This document shows positions 8,716 to 18,770 of a stretch of DNA of 64,000 bases, piece after piece. The stretch covers positions 124,001 through 188,000 of the forward strand of contig LQPU01000032.1 in assembly GCA_002101905.1 (NCBI GenBank), in the 5' to 3' direction. The notes under the pieces were generated by a model, which did no database searches, was not told the DNA's origin, and was given only the letters and a program-made list of their open reading frames with translations. Every line of letters starts with the position of its first letter. Position 1 is the stretch's first letter. The stretch is from Mycobacterium shimoidei. GTDB lineage: Bacteria; Actinomycetota; Actinomycetes; Mycobacteriales; Mycobacteriaceae. A program made the translations under genes and the position numbers.

Positions 8716-10953
8716 TCACGATGTCACCGCCAAGTCGAAGATCGGCGCCGCAGTGAACTGGTGGATATGCACATCCCGTCGCCGTTGCTGCGGCTTGGGG
8801 GCCTCGCTACCGTCGCCGTTCTGTGTGAGCTCAGTGGGTACGTAATTCGTCCCGGTATAAACGCTTTTGAACTTGACCGGGTCCTCCATGCCCACCCGCA
8901 GGAACCCGACACCGCTTTCCTTGTTGGTGATGTATTGCGCTTCCGGCGTTCCGATCACCGCCTTGGATTCCGCGGAACTGGTGGTGCGCAATGCGATGCG
9001 GTAAGTCAGGTTCGGTTCGAGTTTGTCGATGCGCACGCCGCCGGTGTTGAGCGACTGGGTGGCCAACAACAGGTGCACCCGCAACGATCGCCCGACACGA
9101 CAGATCCGGTCGAACAACGCGATGAAGTCCGGGTGGTTCTGCAGCAATTCGGCAAACTCGTCGACGACGACGAAAAGCGTTGGCAGCGGCGGAAGATCGG
9201 CGCCGCTCTCCCGGTGCTTCTCGTATTCGGCAACGCCGGACAACGCCCCGGCGGCACCGACCTGCATACCGGCCTGCCGCAATATGGACTGCCGGCGGTC
9301 GAGTTCACCGGTCAGCACCTCCCCCATCCGGCTGACCAGCTCGGCTTCCTCCTCCATGTTGGTCACCACCGCGGCAGTGTGTGGAAGCCGCTCCATGCCG
9401 AGGAATGTCGAACCGCCCTTGAAGTCGGTGAGCAGCAGGTTGACCTGATTGGGATGGTGCGTCGCGGCCAGCGACAAGATCAGCGTCCGCAAGAACTCTG
9501 ACTTTCCGGACCCGGTGGTGCCGATCAGCATCCCGTGTGGGCCGGCGCCGAACTCCGCGCCCTCCTTGATGTCGAGGTAGATGACATCACCGGTCTTGAG
9601 CTCATGGCCGAAGGGGATCCGCAGCCGATCCTGGTCGGCGTCGGCGAACATCCGCCACCGGCTCGGCAACACCTCTTCGACCGACTGCGCGCCGACCAAC
9701 TGATGCCATTCGGTCGACACCTTCTTCTGCACCCGAGTGGTCTTGTCGATGATGGTGCCGGTAATCGACCAGCCGGCCAGCTTGCGCGCGATCCGCGTCG
9801 CCAGTTCCGGTGACACCGAGTCGGTCAGCGACGTCACTTGGCGGAAGCTCTGGTTGGGCAGGCGGTCGTCGGCGGTGCGGTCTTGGTCGACGCGAATGCG
9901 GTAGGCCGAGCCGCGATGGTTGCCCAACGTGAGCAAGGTGACGCCGGCCCGCCCATCGATCGGGAAACGCGCCGAGCCGCCGGTCAAGTCAACCACCACC
10001 ACGTATGGCCCGCCGGGGCCGGCATCCGGAGTGTGCGGTCCGCGCGCCGTCAGATCGGACAGACCGTCCGGACGGGTGAAGATCATCCGGGTGGACCCCG
10101 CCGCATCGGTGTCCGTCTGATGCTGGACATGCGGGAGCCATTTCATCCACGACCAGTCCGGATCCTCGGGGTTATCTGTGAGCACCCGGATCTGCAGCAG
10201 GTCTGGCGGATGGAACACCGCCAAATGGCAGATGATCCCCCGTAAAAGTCCCGCCGCACCGTCCGGATCACCACCGATCGCGATCGTCGGAAAGGTCCGC
10301 AGCTGAACGAGTTTCGGGCAATCGTGGATGAGCCCGTGGGTGCGTAGGAACTTCAGAACCCACATGTGGCTGACCGGCTCCAGATGCGGTTGCGGCGCGG
10401 CGTCGGGACCCGCGAGTTCACCGCCGAGGGCCGGCTTGAGCAGTCGGTCCACCGCCGGCTCGGACCCGAGTCCGATCCGTGCGGCGCCAAAGAAGTCGGC
10501 GTTCGCCGGCCTGGACCATTGCCGGTGCGTGCCAATCAGCGAAATAAGGTCTTCCGGGTTGGGCGCGTGATAGCCGAAGAAGGTCACCTGTGCACTCGCC
10601 GAGGATGTGACCCGGGTGCGCAAGCCGGCCAGATAGCGCAGATACTCCTTACGGTCAGCATTGATTTCGGGAACCTTTTTGCCGCCCGGCCCACCGCCGG
10701 CCATGAAGCCGACGGTCGCCATGATCATCATCAGCGGCATCATCAACATGTAGGGCGACAGTTGCCGGACGCCGGTAAACACCATGATCGCGATCATCCC
10801 GAGCATGCCGCCGGCCATCACATATGGCATCGCCTTCTGGATGCCCGAGGCGGGGATTTCGACTCCGAGGTCCTCGGGTGGTGTGACGGTGATTTCGCCC
10901 GGGGTCAGCCTCGGCCCACGCTTGATGGTTGGGGTGAACTTCTTGGTCGTCAT
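8716..10953 (-). CDS. eccCa1: ESX-1 membrane ATPase EccCa1
   Basis: The N-terminal half of the split ESX-1 motor, 745 residues (747 in M. tuberculosis). Two transmembrane helices occur near residues 40-90 ([18 protein letters not shown] and [16 protein letters not shown]), followed by the stalk/DUF domain and one FtsK-type ATPase with Walker [12 protein letters not shown] and Walker [10 protein letters not shown]. It anchors EccCb1 to the channel. Its start overlaps the eccB1 stop by one base, which suggests coupled translation. Confidence 0.95.
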   Translation of the reverse strand: MTTKKFTPTIKRGPRLTPGEITVTPPEDLGVEIPASGIQKAMPYVMAGGMLGMIAIMVFTGVRQLSPYMLMMPLMMIMATVGFMAGGGPGGKKVPEINADRKEYLRYLAGLRTRVTSSASAQVTFFGYHAPNPEDLISLIGTHRQWSRPANADFFGAARIGLGSEPAVDRLLKPALGGELAGPDAAPQPHLEPVSHMWVLKFLRTHGLIHDCPKLVQLRTFPTIAIGGDPDGAAGLLRGIICHLAVFHPPDLLQIRVLTDNPEDPDWSWMKWLPHVQHQTDTDAAGSTRMIFTRPDGLSDLTARGPHTPDAGPGGPYVVVVDLTGGSARFPIDGRAGVTLLTLGNHRGSAYRIRVDQDRTADDRLPNQSFRQVTSLTDSVSPELATRIARKLAGWSITGTIIDKTTRVQKKVSTEWHQLVGAQSVEEVLPSRWRMFADADQDRLRIPFGHELKTGDVIYLDIKEGAEFGAGPHGMLIGTTGSGKSEFLRTLILSLAATHHPNQVNLLLTDFKGGSTFLGMERLPHTAAVVTNMEEEAELVSRMGEVLTGELDRRQSILRQAGMQVGAAGALSGVAEYEKHRESGADLPPLPTLFVVVDEFAELLQNHPDFIALFDRICRVGRSLRVHLLLATQSLNTGGVRIDKLEPNLTYRIALRTTSSAESKAVIGTPEAQYITNKESGVGFLRVGMEDPVKFKSVYTGTNYVPTELTQNGDGSEAPKPQQRRRDVHIHQFTAAPIFDLAVTS

Positions 10954-12395
10954 CAGCCTTGTCCTGCTTCGACTTTCCGGGGTTTAGGGTCTGGCGGCAG
11001 CGTGTCATGCTCCAGCAATGCGGCCTGCTTGGACAGCACAGGCCCATCCACCAGCAGCCGAACGATCTGCCACGGCGCCTTTTTGGGCGATGTCAGTCCG
11101 AGGGTTTTGGCGGTCTCGTCGTCCGGCAACCCGTACCGCACTCCTTGCGGATCGATGTAGTACAGGGCTTCACCATGTTTGGGATCCGGAGCCTGCAGCC
11201 GGATGAATTTCCCACCGTCAATGAAAACCGTCGCCGAACCGCCGATTTGCTTGATCCCGCTATTCATGGCCGCTGGCGCGATTGGCAGATGCCGACCACT
11301 GAGCACCGCAGTCTTCGGCGCCTGATCACCGGGCTCGCGCTCCCACGACCAGCACAGGACAGGTGCCTCCTGCCGAGCCACGATCTTCAGCGGCTCATCC
11401 GGCAGCGGTGAGGCGTACACGCGTTCGGGGATCTTGGCGACCAAGCTCGACTCGATGGTCGGGGGTGTGAGCAAACCATACGAGTTCGACGCCCGTAACG
11501 CCGCCGACGTGGTCGCGTTCACCTGTGCGACACCATCCGGCAGCACCACGAACTTTTGCGGCCCTGCCTCACTTTGCGTCTGAAACACCGATCCGATGAC
11601 CAGATTTGGCGGCAAGCCAACGGTATTGGGCTCGCCTGCCCCGGGAATCGGCGGCAATTGCCAAGGCCCGACGTTTGGTATCCCGTTATACAACCCCTCG
11701 GACAGCGGAGTGGGCTTGGCAGTAACCGGTATTCCCACCGCCGAGGCGACCGCACGATCAGTCAGGTCGATGGCATGGCGTCCTTTTTCGGTCACCACCC
11801 ATTCTTTGCCGTGGAAGGAGACCAGCAGCGCCTGGTTTGCCTGCATGGGACCCACGGACCGATCCGTGGACATCGGCATCGCTATCACCGACGTGTCGAC
11901 TGCCGGAGCAACGCTGTCGGCATTGGCGACGGTGTCGCACAGCGCCCAACTGGATGTGACGTCTGAGGACACCGGCGTGGCATAGGGCGCACCGGGGATC
12001 CCGATGCGCTGCCCTTTGGGCATTCTGTCCAGCTCGGCTGACTTGACCGCGGAGGGGTTACCGGTGTTGCCCAACACCAACCGGGCCGACGTCAAGTTAT
12101 AGACCGGATGCAATTCCCCGGTGCCTGGCATCACCACGTACAGCTGGTTGGTGGTGCGGTCAACAAGAAGGTTGTCGCCGCTTCGTCTGCCCAGAGGTTT
12201 GAAATATGCCAAGAGGCCGGCGCCCAGTCCGACCAACACCGCGATAGTGATGCCGACGCCCACCGCGCGGCTGTAGAAAGCCAGCGGATCGTCGAACATG
12301 CGCGTATCGCGTCGCACGATGGCGTGCTCGACCCGGCGCAGCAGAAACCGCCAGCCGCTGACCTGAATCTTGGTAGTAAGCCGGAAACTTGCCAT
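10953..12395 (-). CDS. eccB1: ESX-1 membrane/periplasmic protein EccB1
   Basis: 480 residues, the same as the M. tuberculosis homologue. It begins with a cytoplasmic segment ([27 protein letters not shown]), the EccB signature, then has one transmembrane helix at ~47-68 ([22 protein letters not shown]). The rest is the periplasmic repeat domain, with Cys at about positions 153 and 347, where the family forms a disulfide. EccB is a core subunit of the membrane complex. It lies 3 bases from the eccA1 stop. Confidence 0.95.
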   Translation of the reverse strand: MASFRLTTKIQVSGWRFLLRRVEHAIVRRDTRMFDDPLAFYSRAVGVGITIAVLVGLGAGLLAYFKPLGRRSGDNLLVDRTTNQLYVVMPGTGELHPVYNLTSARLVLGNTGNPSAVKSAELDRMPKGQRIGIPGAPYATPVSSDVTSSWALCDTVANADSVAPAVDTSVIAMPMSTDRSVGPMQANQALLVSFHGKEWVVTEKGRHAIDLTDRAVASAVGIPVTAKPTPLSEGLYNGIPNVGPWQLPPIPGAGEPNTVGLPPNLVIGSVFQTQSEAGPQKFVVLPDGVAQVNATTSAALRASNSYGLLTPPTIESSLVAKIPERVYASPLPDEPLKIVARQEAPVLCWSWEREPGDQAPKTAVLSGRHLPIAPAAMNSGIKQIGGSATVFIDGGKFIRLQAPDPKHGEALYYIDPQGVRYGLPDDETAKTLGLTSPKKAPWQIVRLLVDGPVLSKQAALLEHDTLPPDPKPRKVEAGQG

Positions 12396-12398
12396 CTG

Positions 12399-14126
12399 TC
12401 ACTCGCCGATGTTGAGTCGTCCGTGCACAACGCTGATGGCCTCAGCCATGTCCTGCGCATTGATCTCACGGAGGCGATCTACGTCCAGTGATTCGAAGTC
12501 GCCGGACTGCGCTAAACGCATGTCTCGGTACTGTTCACCTGACTCGACGAGTTGCCTTGCGTAGCGGCCGTTTCCGGCGACATCGAGCGCCGGCTTATCG
12601 CCAATAGAGCGCTGGCTGAGCAACTTCGCCGCCTCCAGTAGCTGCTCGGCAGCATCCAGGCTGAGCGCTGAGTCATTGCCCGCGGCAATGACTTTGGCTA
12701 TTTCGAGGATCTCCTCGGGAGAGTAGGAGTCGAATTCGATCCTCGTCGCGAACCGCGACCGTAGACCGTCGTTGGCTTCCAGCAACCGGTCGATGTCATT
12801 GCTGTAGCCCGCGATGATGACCACCAATCGATCACGATCGTTCTCCATCCGGGCCAGTAGCGTGTCCAGCGCCTCAGTTCCGAACGGGTCGGCGCGGCCA
12901 TCACGTTCCTGCACCAGCGTGTAGGCCTCATCGATAAACAGCACACCACCGACGGCACGGTCGATTGTCCTGGCCGTCTTGACCGCCGACTGGCCCTCGT
13001 ACTCGGCGACGAAGTCCTTACGCGAGGTCTCGATCAGCTTCGGTTCACTGATGACGCCCAGCCCCGCCAGGATGTTCGCCACGACGCGGGCGATGGTCGT
13101 TTTGCCGGTACCCGGTGGGCCGGCGAAGATCATGTGCTTGCTCGCCTGGGCAACCTTCATGCCTTTGGCGGCGCGAACTTTCGCCATTTGAGTGGCGGCG
13201 CGATACCGCTCGATCTGCTCCTTGACCCGGGTGAGCCCGATCTGGCGGTCCAGCTCGGCCTGTGCCTCGGCCAGCAGTTTCTCTCGACCCGAGGTGTCGG
13301 CCACGGCACTGGCCGGATCCCAGGGATCCTTGCGGGAGGAAATCTTTTCCGCACTGGTGGTGACCAGTCGATACGACGGGTCACTAAGTGCGGCAGCTAC
13401 TTTCGGCTCCGGATAGCTGGTCTGCAACCATTCCAGCAGCGCCACCGCAGCCTCCTCGTTGCCCTGAGTGCGCTTGGCCATCGCCAAGTACCAGGCGATG
13501 GCGCGCGCGCAGGCTTGACCGGCGGGTGAATCGTTCGCCTCGGTGAGCCGGCGCTCGGCCTCGGTGAACAACCCGAGGTTGGCTGAGGCCACACCGTGGG
13601 CGACGCTGGCTGCGGCAGCCAGGAAATTGTCGGGCCAGGTGGTGGCACCCCTGACCTGCTCGATCACATCGGTCCAGCGCTCGGCCGCGCCGTACACCAC
13701 CGCCTTGACCCAGGCCACCAGGTGCTCGGCGCCGTTGGCCGGGGTCGCCTCGAGTGCGTCCATGGCGTCGACATAGTTGCCGGCCGCGGCCTCGCTCACC
13801 GCGAACCCCATGGTGATCGCCAAAGGGGAGTGGACGGGGTAAGTGATGTCGCCGTACATCCCGCCGATTGGAACCCGCGCGTTCAGGGTGTGCATGGAGA
13901 TCTCCGCGGCACCGGCCAGCCGCCCGAAGTTCGCCCGTGAGTACCATGCCCGGAACAACGTCACGCGGTCGGTGTCGCCGCAGCGGATCCGGCCGATCCA
14001 CGCATCACACGCGGTCTCGTCGTAATTTGTTATTTCGGTGAAAAGTTCCATGGAACGCGCCGACGACATGGGCAGCATGTTGACTGCGCTTCCGAACAAA
14101 TTGGCCAAATGATCAGTCATGGTCAC
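12399..14126 (-). CDS. eccA1: ESX-1 cytosolic AAA+ ATPase EccA1
   Basis: A 575-residue CbxX/CfqX-type AAA+ protein. The first ~280 residues are a TPR-like helical domain. The AAA module has Walker A GPPGTGKTTIARV, Walker B VLFIDEAYTL and an arginine-finger region (GLRSRFATRIEF). EccA is thought to release EspG chaperones from PE/PPE substrates. It overlaps espH by 14 bases, the usual compact ESX-1 order. Confidence 0.95.
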   Translation of the reverse strand: MTMTDHLANLFGSAVNMLPMSSARSMELFTEITNYDETACDAWIGRIRCGDTDRVTLFRAWYSRANFGRLAGAAEISMHTLNARVPIGGMYGDITYPVHSPLAITMGFAVSEAAAGNYVDAMDALEATPANGAEHLVAWVKAVVYGAAERWTDVIEQVRGATTWPDNFLAAAASVAHGVASANLGLFTEAERRLTEANDSPAGQACARAIAWYLAMAKRTQGNEEAAVALLEWLQTSYPEPKVAAALSDPSYRLVTTSAEKISSRKDPWDPASAVADTSGREKLLAEAQAELDRQIGLTRVKEQIERYRAATQMAKVRAAKGMKVAQASKHMIFAGPPGTGKTTIARVVANILAGLGVISEPKLIETSRKDFVAEYEGQSAVKTARTIDRAVGGVLFIDEAYTLVQERDGRADPFGTEALDTLLARMENDRDRLVVIIAGYSNDIDRLLEANDGLRSRFATRIEFDSYSPEEILEIAKVIAAGNDSALSLDAAEQLLEAAKLLSQRSIGDKPALDVAGNGRYARQLVESGEQYRDMRLAQSGDFESLDVDRLREINAQDMAEAISVVHGRLNIGE

Positions 14127-14649
14127 CTGAATATCGAGTTGCGAACAATTGCGCTGTTTTTGCCGTCGCCTCTTCCGGAGACGGCAGGCCCAAGTCGCGG
14201 GACAGGAAGTCGCGCGTGGCTACATTGTCATGGCCCAATTCCCGCATGCCGTCGAGCATGAACGTGTACTGGGCCGAGCGTGCTTTTTGCCGGGCCAGGC
14301 CGGCAATTAGCAGGATCTCTTCCGCGAGCTGGGGTTCGGTCATGTTCGTGACCCTGGCGCTCAGGTCGATGCGGTGGACACGTCCATCCAAATACGCTGA
14401 CACAGAAACGGTTCCCGGCGGGTTGGTCACCGTGAACAGCGGCGGCGAAGGCTCTTGCTCATCGCCAGATTCGGCCGCGAAGCCCGCGATGGAGTCGAAA
14501 GTTTCCTCATCGTCGCTGGGTTGCGTTCTCACATAGCCTTCGAACGCATCGAAGGTTGACCCCTCGCCGTAATCGTCGACGGAGAAATCCAGCGCGGCGA
14601 GATCGTCGCGATCATCGTCGCCGGGCAGGTATGGCGGCGTGCCATCCAC
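14113..14649 (-). CDS. espH: ESX-1 accessory protein EspH
   Basis: A 178-residue acidic protein (the M. tuberculosis homologue has ~183). The N-terminal half is rich in Asp/Glu (LPGDDDRDDLAALDFSVDDY), and the C-terminal half is a compact DUF-type domain (FTVTNPPGTVSVSAYLDGRV, then LAEEILLIAGLARQKAR). In Mycobacterium marinum EspH is reported to be needed for EspE/EspF secretion, yet neither espE nor espF is found here in front of espG1. It is positioned between espG1 and eccA1. Confidence 0.9.
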   Translation of the reverse strand: MDGTPPYLPGDDDRDDLAALDFSVDDYGEGSTFDAFEGYVRTQPSDDEETFDSIAGFAAESGDEQEPSPPLFTVTNPPGTVSVSAYLDGRVHRIDLSARVTNMTEPQLAEEILLIAGLARQKARSAQYTFMLDGMRELGHDNVATRDFLSRDLGLPSPEEATAKTAQLFATRYSGDHD

Positions 14650-14670
14650 CGTCGCGTCCTTCCTGAACTC

Positions 14671-15516
14671 TTATTGCGAGTAGTCGACCTCGGAGCGGTC
14701 GAACCACGACTTCGAGGGCAGGAACTCCACCAAGCCGTCGAGCGCACGCTGAAGGTTATCTTGTGTCCCTGGAAGGAAACTCCCGTAGAGCTCTCCGTTG
14801 ACGCGGCGGGGAATCGACACCAACCGGCCATGCCGTGAGTCGGCGACGCCGGCGGCCAGGTCGGTCGTGGTCGTGGTGCCCCCGGGATGGCGCTCGGTGG
14901 CCGTGATCTCCACCCAGCTCGTCGGGTTGGCAACGATGTCGGCGTACACGCGGGCCGACGCGGGGGCTACGCCGTATTGCGCGATCTGGGATGGAGTCGT
15001 GCACTCGGCCAGCTTGCTCGCGACACCGGTGAGTGGTTCGACGTCTGCCGGCTCGGCAGAGCCCAACACTGTGGTCACCATGCCGGCCAGGCCGATCTGC
15101 GGCGCGACTAACTGCAGCACCAGCATGTCTCCGTCGCGAGCCGCGATGACGTGGCGTTCTCCCTTGCGGCACACCACAAATCGCACCATCGTGCCGTCGT
15201 CGACGTCGCGGCGCCACCATCGAGCCTCCAGTGTCCGGTCCGCGCGGCTAAGAGTGTCGACCATGGCCGCGACGGTCGGATGCGGGTTGCCGTAGATGTC
15301 AAGCACGCCCTGATCGGTAAGGTCGCGGCGGACTTGGTCCCAGACCAGGTTGCGTAATTCCACTTGGGGGATATTGGCCCGGATCGCTAGCGCAATCGGG
15401 AAATCCATCAGACTGAGCCGATCAGCGATCACCAGCATGCCGTCAATGGTCACCTCAACGGCGACGACGTCATCAACGTTGGCCACCGTAGGGTCGGCGG
15501 TGTAAGGACTGGACAT
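14671..15516 (-). CDS. espG1: ESX-1 PE/PPE chaperone EspG1
   Basis: 281 residues (283 in M. tuberculosis). It begins VANVDDVVAVEVTIDGMLVIADRL after a short leader and has the EspG fold features NLVWDQVRRDLTDQGVLD and WWRRDVDDGTMVRFVV. EspG1 binds the tip of PPE proteins, here probably PPE68, and keeps them soluble until export. It is the first ESX-1 gene of this cluster. The next gene upstream, a regulator, is 259 bases away, with no espE/espF between. Confidence 0.93.
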   Translation of the reverse strand: MSSPYTADPTVANVDDVVAVEVTIDGMLVIADRLSLMDFPIALAIRANIPQVELRNLVWDQVRRDLTDQGVLDIYGNPHPTVAAMVDTLSRADRTLEARWWRRDVDDGTMVRFVVCRKGERHVIAARDGDMLVLQLVAPQIGLAGMVTTVLGSAEPADVEPLTGVASKLAECTTPSQIAQYGVAPASARVYADIVANPTSWVEITATERHPGGTTTTTDLAAGVADSRHGRLVSIPRRVNGELYGSFLPGTQDNLQRALDGLVEFLPSKSWFDRSEVDYSQ

Positions 15517-15775
15517 CTTTTACCTCGGGTACACCTCTGTGTTGAGGTCGCCGACTAATTGGCGGTTGGTCATGGCCGGCTCCTCTCGCCGCGAAGTTCG
15601 TCCCAGAACTCCGTTCAAAAATACGTTGTTGTGCCCGCACGCACGCGGCGGATGCCGAGATCCTGCAGCATTGCCCGGACTATCTCGACCGCCGACCGTG
15701 CCAAAACTCGCTTGAGAATGTGAGCCTAACAGCGCACAGGTGGGGGTTTATGCAGCAATTTTTGTCGCGGACAGG

Positions 15776-16609
15776 TCAACGCCAACTGATCTGGGAAATC
15801 AACGATTCGATCGCCTCGGCGGTCCCGGCCGGCAACGCGTCCTCGGTCTCCGCGCGAATGATCATCTCGTCTGTTACGCCGGCCGCCTGCGCGGTCTCTG
15901 CTATCGACAGGTTCGCCCGTCGACGCGCCGCGTACAGCCGCTGGCCCAACGTCGCGCCCGGAGCCGTCGCACCCTGCATCATGAGCTCGTCATAGTGATG
16001 ACGCACGGTGCTCAATGCCTTGATTAGTGGTGGGGTGACCCGGCCGATTTGGGTGGCGCGAACGGCTACCGCCTCCAATCGGCGCAAATCCGCCAAGATC
16101 GGCGCGACCTTGCTGGTGAACTCAGGATCCGATGGGGGCGGCAGGGCAGCGATGGCAAGGTTGCAGGTGTCTACCGCGGCGATGACTGCCTGCGCGATCA
16201 ACGGCACCTGATTGTCCGCGGACAGCACCTCGGTGACCTCTTCGCCGGGGACCGGGCCACCCTCCCGGATGCGCGCGATAGCGCCCGGCGGCCAGCGCAA
16301 CACCTCCTCGAGCTTGGCCCGGGTACGTTCTCGCGGCCAGCTGCGGCCTTTTTCAAAAGCGATCAGGGCGCCGGCGTTGATCACCCCATCGGCGGCGAGG
16401 CTGCGCTGACTGATATCGAGTTCCCGGCGTCGTGCCGCGGCGGCCGCCCCGGCGCGCACCACCCCTGGATCTAACGCGTCGATCTGCCACGTGCCAGTGA
16501 CATCGAGGTCTTGTGGCTCGTTGGACCGCCGTGGGTCTTCGGTCCGTTCCGGATCGCCGTCCTGCGCGGTCAACATCGTTGACTCGGCAGTCGACTCAAC
16601 ATTGGTCAT
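15776..16609 (-). CDS. Cytoplasmic XRE-family regulator with two helix-turn-helix modules
   Basis: The protein has a first HTH after an acidic N-terminus (LDISQRSLAADGVINAGAL, then IAFEKGRSWP) and a second HTH at the C-terminus (ATLGQRLYAARRRANLS, then IAETAQAAGVTDEMIIRAE). A helical linker lies between. The overall layout resembles Rv0023 of M. tuberculosis. I chose ATG 16609, preceded by AAGGAA at 9 bases, although the frame stays open to 16690. The gene diverges from whiB6 and points towards espG1, so it may control ESX-1, whiB6 or itself. Candidate operators lie about 100 bases upstream. The target is an inference. Confidence 0.75.
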   Translation of the reverse strand: MTNVESTAESTMLTAQDGDPERTEDPRRSNEPQDLDVTGTWQIDALDPGVVRAGAAAAARRRELDISQRSLAADGVINAGALIAFEKGRSWPRERTRAKLEEVLRWPPGAIARIREGGPVPGEEVTEVLSADNQVPLIAQAVIAAVDTCNLAIAALPPPSDPEFTSKVAPILADLRRLEAVAVRATQIGRVTPPLIKALSTVRHHYDELMMQGATAPGATLGQRLYAARRRANLSIAETAQAAGVTDEMIIRAETEDALPAGTAEAIESLISQISWR

Positions 16610-17126
16610 CTCCGGAGATTCCTTGATGTGCTTGGCGATCAGCCGCCTCTGCGATCTTAACCGTTGCATATGCCGGAGCGCTACGCCCATAGCTACGTTT
16701 GTTGCGTCACAAAACTGACGCGGTGCATACAGTCGACTGATAGCAAAACTGTATCGGCGCTACGGCTTACCGACGGGTAATTGTCGCGGTCGCGTGCCTG
16801 GCCAGGCGGGGGTGGCCGGCCGCGATGACGCTTTCGGTGTTGCTCACCCCAAGGTGGACCAGAAGGTCGCTGGAGAAGATCGTCGCGCGTGTTGACCTGC
16901 AGAAGAGCGATGTCGCGCCGCTTGCCTGCGGTTTCGCCTGCAGCTTTCCAGCCCACGACCCCGGCGAGGAAGACCGGTCGGCGTGACGTTTTCTGAAGCA
17001 TTCGTAAAGTGCCGTAGCGCCCGCTGCGGTCAATATAGCGCTAACTGTTGCACTGCTACGGTTTTGTGCTATACGCTTCTGAACCATCCGCCGCGGAGTG
17101 CGGCACTTAGAGAAGGAACGGGACAC
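16610..17126. promoter_or_regulatory. Divergent promoter region of the XRE regulator and whiB6
   Basis: A non-coding region of about 500 bases between divergent regulator genes. It contains two clean inverted repeats: GCGTCA-6 nt-TGACGC at 16704-16721 and ATACAGT-14 nt-ACTGTAT at 16727-16754. Both lie upstream of the XRE start and are plausible operators. AT content rises around 16725-16755 and again at 17030-17080. The open frames seen here have no family similarity I recognise, and I treat them as chance. Confidence 0.55.
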
Positions 17127-17417
17127 ATGACCGCAACAGCTCTCTACGAGCTCCCCCTGGGTGCGTGTACACAAGACCCGGAACGTTGGACGACGATCGC
17201 CGACGATGAAGCCAAGATGATCTGTCGGTCCTGCCCGCGGCGCTGGCTGTGCGCCCGCGAAGCGTGCGAGCTGCCCGGGGTGGAGGGCCTTTGGGCCGGA
17301 GTCGTCATCCCTGAGTCGGGCCGCGCGCGGTCGTTCGCACTGCGCCAGTTGCGCTCGCTCGCCGAGCGCAACGGTTACCCGGTCCGAGGCCGCAAGGTCG
17401 CGCCGATCCCCGCCTAG
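17127..17417 (+). CDS. whiB6: WhiB6 iron-sulfur transcription factor
   Basis: A 96-residue Wbl protein. MTATALYELPLGACTQDPERW closely matches WhiB6 of M. tuberculosis. The four cluster-binding Cys are C14, C33, C36 and C42 (CRSCPRRWLC), followed by the GLWAG turn (54-58) and a basic C-terminus (RSLAERNGYPVRGRK). WhiB6 senses redox/NO through its [4Fe-4S] cluster and regulates ESX-1 genes, which fits its location 1.6 kb from espG1. I start at ATG 17127 (AGAAGGAA upstream). The frame is open to 16983 but that extension is not needed. A strong terminator follows. Confidence 0.95.
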   Translation: MTATALYELPLGACTQDPERWTTIADDEAKMICRSCPRRWLCAREACELPGVEGLWAGVVIPESGRARSFALRQLRSLAERNGYPVRGRKVAPIPA

Positions 17418-17472
17418 CCACGCAGGCATCCGCCGCGATTACGAGGGGTTGGCAGCGGGGCCCAAGATACGA

Positions 17473-17522
17473 CCGACCCCTGCGGAACACCCGAAGGTGA
17501 TCTCCGCAGGGGTCGGACTTTT
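17473..17522 (+). terminator. Intrinsic terminator of whiB6
   Basis: CCGACCCCTGCGGA (17473-17486) pairs perfectly over 14 bases with TCCGCAGGGGTCGG (17503-17516). The loop can itself form ACC...GGT, and ACTTTT follows. It lies between convergent whiB6 and the DUF1942 gene. The T-run is on the plus-strand side, so it mainly ends whiB6 transcription. Confidence 0.85.
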
Positions 17523-17534
17523 GTGCTGACTAGG

Positions 17535-18560
17535 TCAGGACGCCGGTGTGCCCTGGCTTGGGCTTCCGGTGGAGCCGTTCTGGCTACCCGCGGGGGTCGC
17601 CGGGTTGGCCCCGGGTGTCCCTTGGCCGGTGGACGTATCGGGGCTGCCCGCAGTACCGGGCGCCTCCGGAGTGCCTGCCGAACCGGGTGTGCCCTGGCTG
17701 CCAGCGGGAGCCTCCGGGCTGCCGGCGGTCGCGGGCGCCTCCGGCGCACCGGCCGTCCCCGGTGCGGCTTCGCTACCAGCGGTGCCAGGCGCTGCCGGGG
17801 TACCTGCCGCTCCCGGCGCCGCCGGTGTCCCCGCGGCAGTCCCAGGCGCTGCCGGCGTCCCGGCCGCTCCGGACCCAGCCGGGGTACCCGCCGGGACTGG
17901 GGTCACGCCGCTGCCGGTGGCCGGCGGATTCCCCGGCGTACCAGCGGGAATCGGAGTTCCTTGGCTGCCGCTTGCCGCCGGGTTACCGGCCGGGTTCGCT
18001 GTCCCCGGCGTTCCGGATTGAGCGGGCGTGTTGGAGTTCGCGGCGCGCGATGACGTCGACCCGCCACTGCGACCTTGTGATTGTGATTCCACCCAGGTGG
18101 CCAGTTCGTTGCCCGCGGCATCGATGTACACCACCGAGTTCGGCGCATCACCGGTGACGTCGAAATAGATCTTGCCGGTCGTCTTACCGCCCGGATTGAG
18201 TGTCGCCGGGTTGACACCCTGCGGTGTGGCGACCTGGTAGAGGGCTCGGTAGGTCTGACCGCTGCTAGACCGGGCGTTGAAGTTGGACACGATCGGAGTC
18301 GCGCCGCCCTGGATGGCCTCATCGGTAGCGGTGGCTTCCCAAAGGGTGCCTTCTACCGGGTACGGAATAGCGTCCGAGCTCGGTTTGAGGCCGGTGACCG
18401 TCCATCCTTGGACATTGTCTCCGTGAACGATCTTTGCTTGGCTGCCCAAGCTCTGCGTACTGGCGACGGCGCCTTCATCAGCTGTGGCGACCGATGTGCC
18501 GACGATGCCGACGGCGCCTGCGGCGGCAAGTGCTGCTGCTGCCAATGCGGTGATCTTCAA
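17535..18560 (-). CDS. Secreted DUF1942 (MPT63-like) protein with long Ala/Gly/Pro/Thr tail
   Basis: Residues 1-27 are a Sec signal peptide (MKITALAAAALAAAGAVG...ATADE). Residues ~35-165 resemble the immunoglobulin-like DUF1942 domain of MPT63 (VHGDNVQGWTVTGLKPSSDA, GTLWEATATDEA, GKIYFDVTGDAPNSVVY). From ~170 to 341 the chain is low-complexity Gly/Ala/Pro/Thr with irregular GTPAAPGTA-type units, much like a collagenous or cell-wall-spanning tail, which MPT63 itself lacks. The secreted location is well supported; the function is unknown. It is convergent with whiB6. Confidence 0.8.
   Translation of the reverse strand: MKITALAAAALAAAGAVGIVGTSVATADEGAVASTQSLGSQAKIVHGDNVQGWTVTGLKPSSDAIPYPVEGTLWEATATDEAIQGGATPIVSNFNARSSSGQTYRALYQVATPQGVNPATLNPGGKTTGKIYFDVTGDAPNSVVYIDAAGNELATWVESQSQGRSGGSTSSRAANSNTPAQSGTPGTANPAGNPAASGSQGTPIPAGTPGNPPATGSGVTPVPAGTPAGSGAAGTPAAPGTAAGTPAAPGAAGTPAAPGTAGSEAAPGTAGAPEAPATAGSPEAPAGSQGTPGSAGTPEAPGTAGSPDTSTGQGTPGANPATPAGSQNGSTGSPSQGTPAS
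17541..18020. repeat. Imperfect tandem codon repeat encoding the G/A/P/T tail
   Basis: On the minus strand, units of roughly 15-30 bases coding GTPAAPGTA, GSPEAPA and similar recur many times with drift. No exact unit is conserved. Such arrays readily change copy number, so the tail length may vary between strains. Confidence 0.7.
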
Positions 18561-18770
18561 GGTGGTTCACTCCTTAATGGTTGTCGTCTTCATCCTGGTT
18601 AGGGGCGGCGCGGCGACACATTGCTGCAACCGCCGACAATTGAATGCCGATACTGCGCAGCTTAGAGGCCAGCAACGGTAATTGACACATCTGTTTTCTA
18701 CCACCTGCCGGATGGGGCTGCACCGCCTTTGCATATGCCTAATAGCCCCCACGTGGCCGGCTGACACGTG

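Noticed and set aside
16767..17429. Minus-strand frame opposite whiB6
   Set aside because: Antisense to a clear WhiB gene and no recognisable product.
17535..18020. GC-rich repeats considered as PE_PGRS
   Set aside because: No PE domain, and the composition is Ala/Pro/Thr-rich rather than GGAGG-type.
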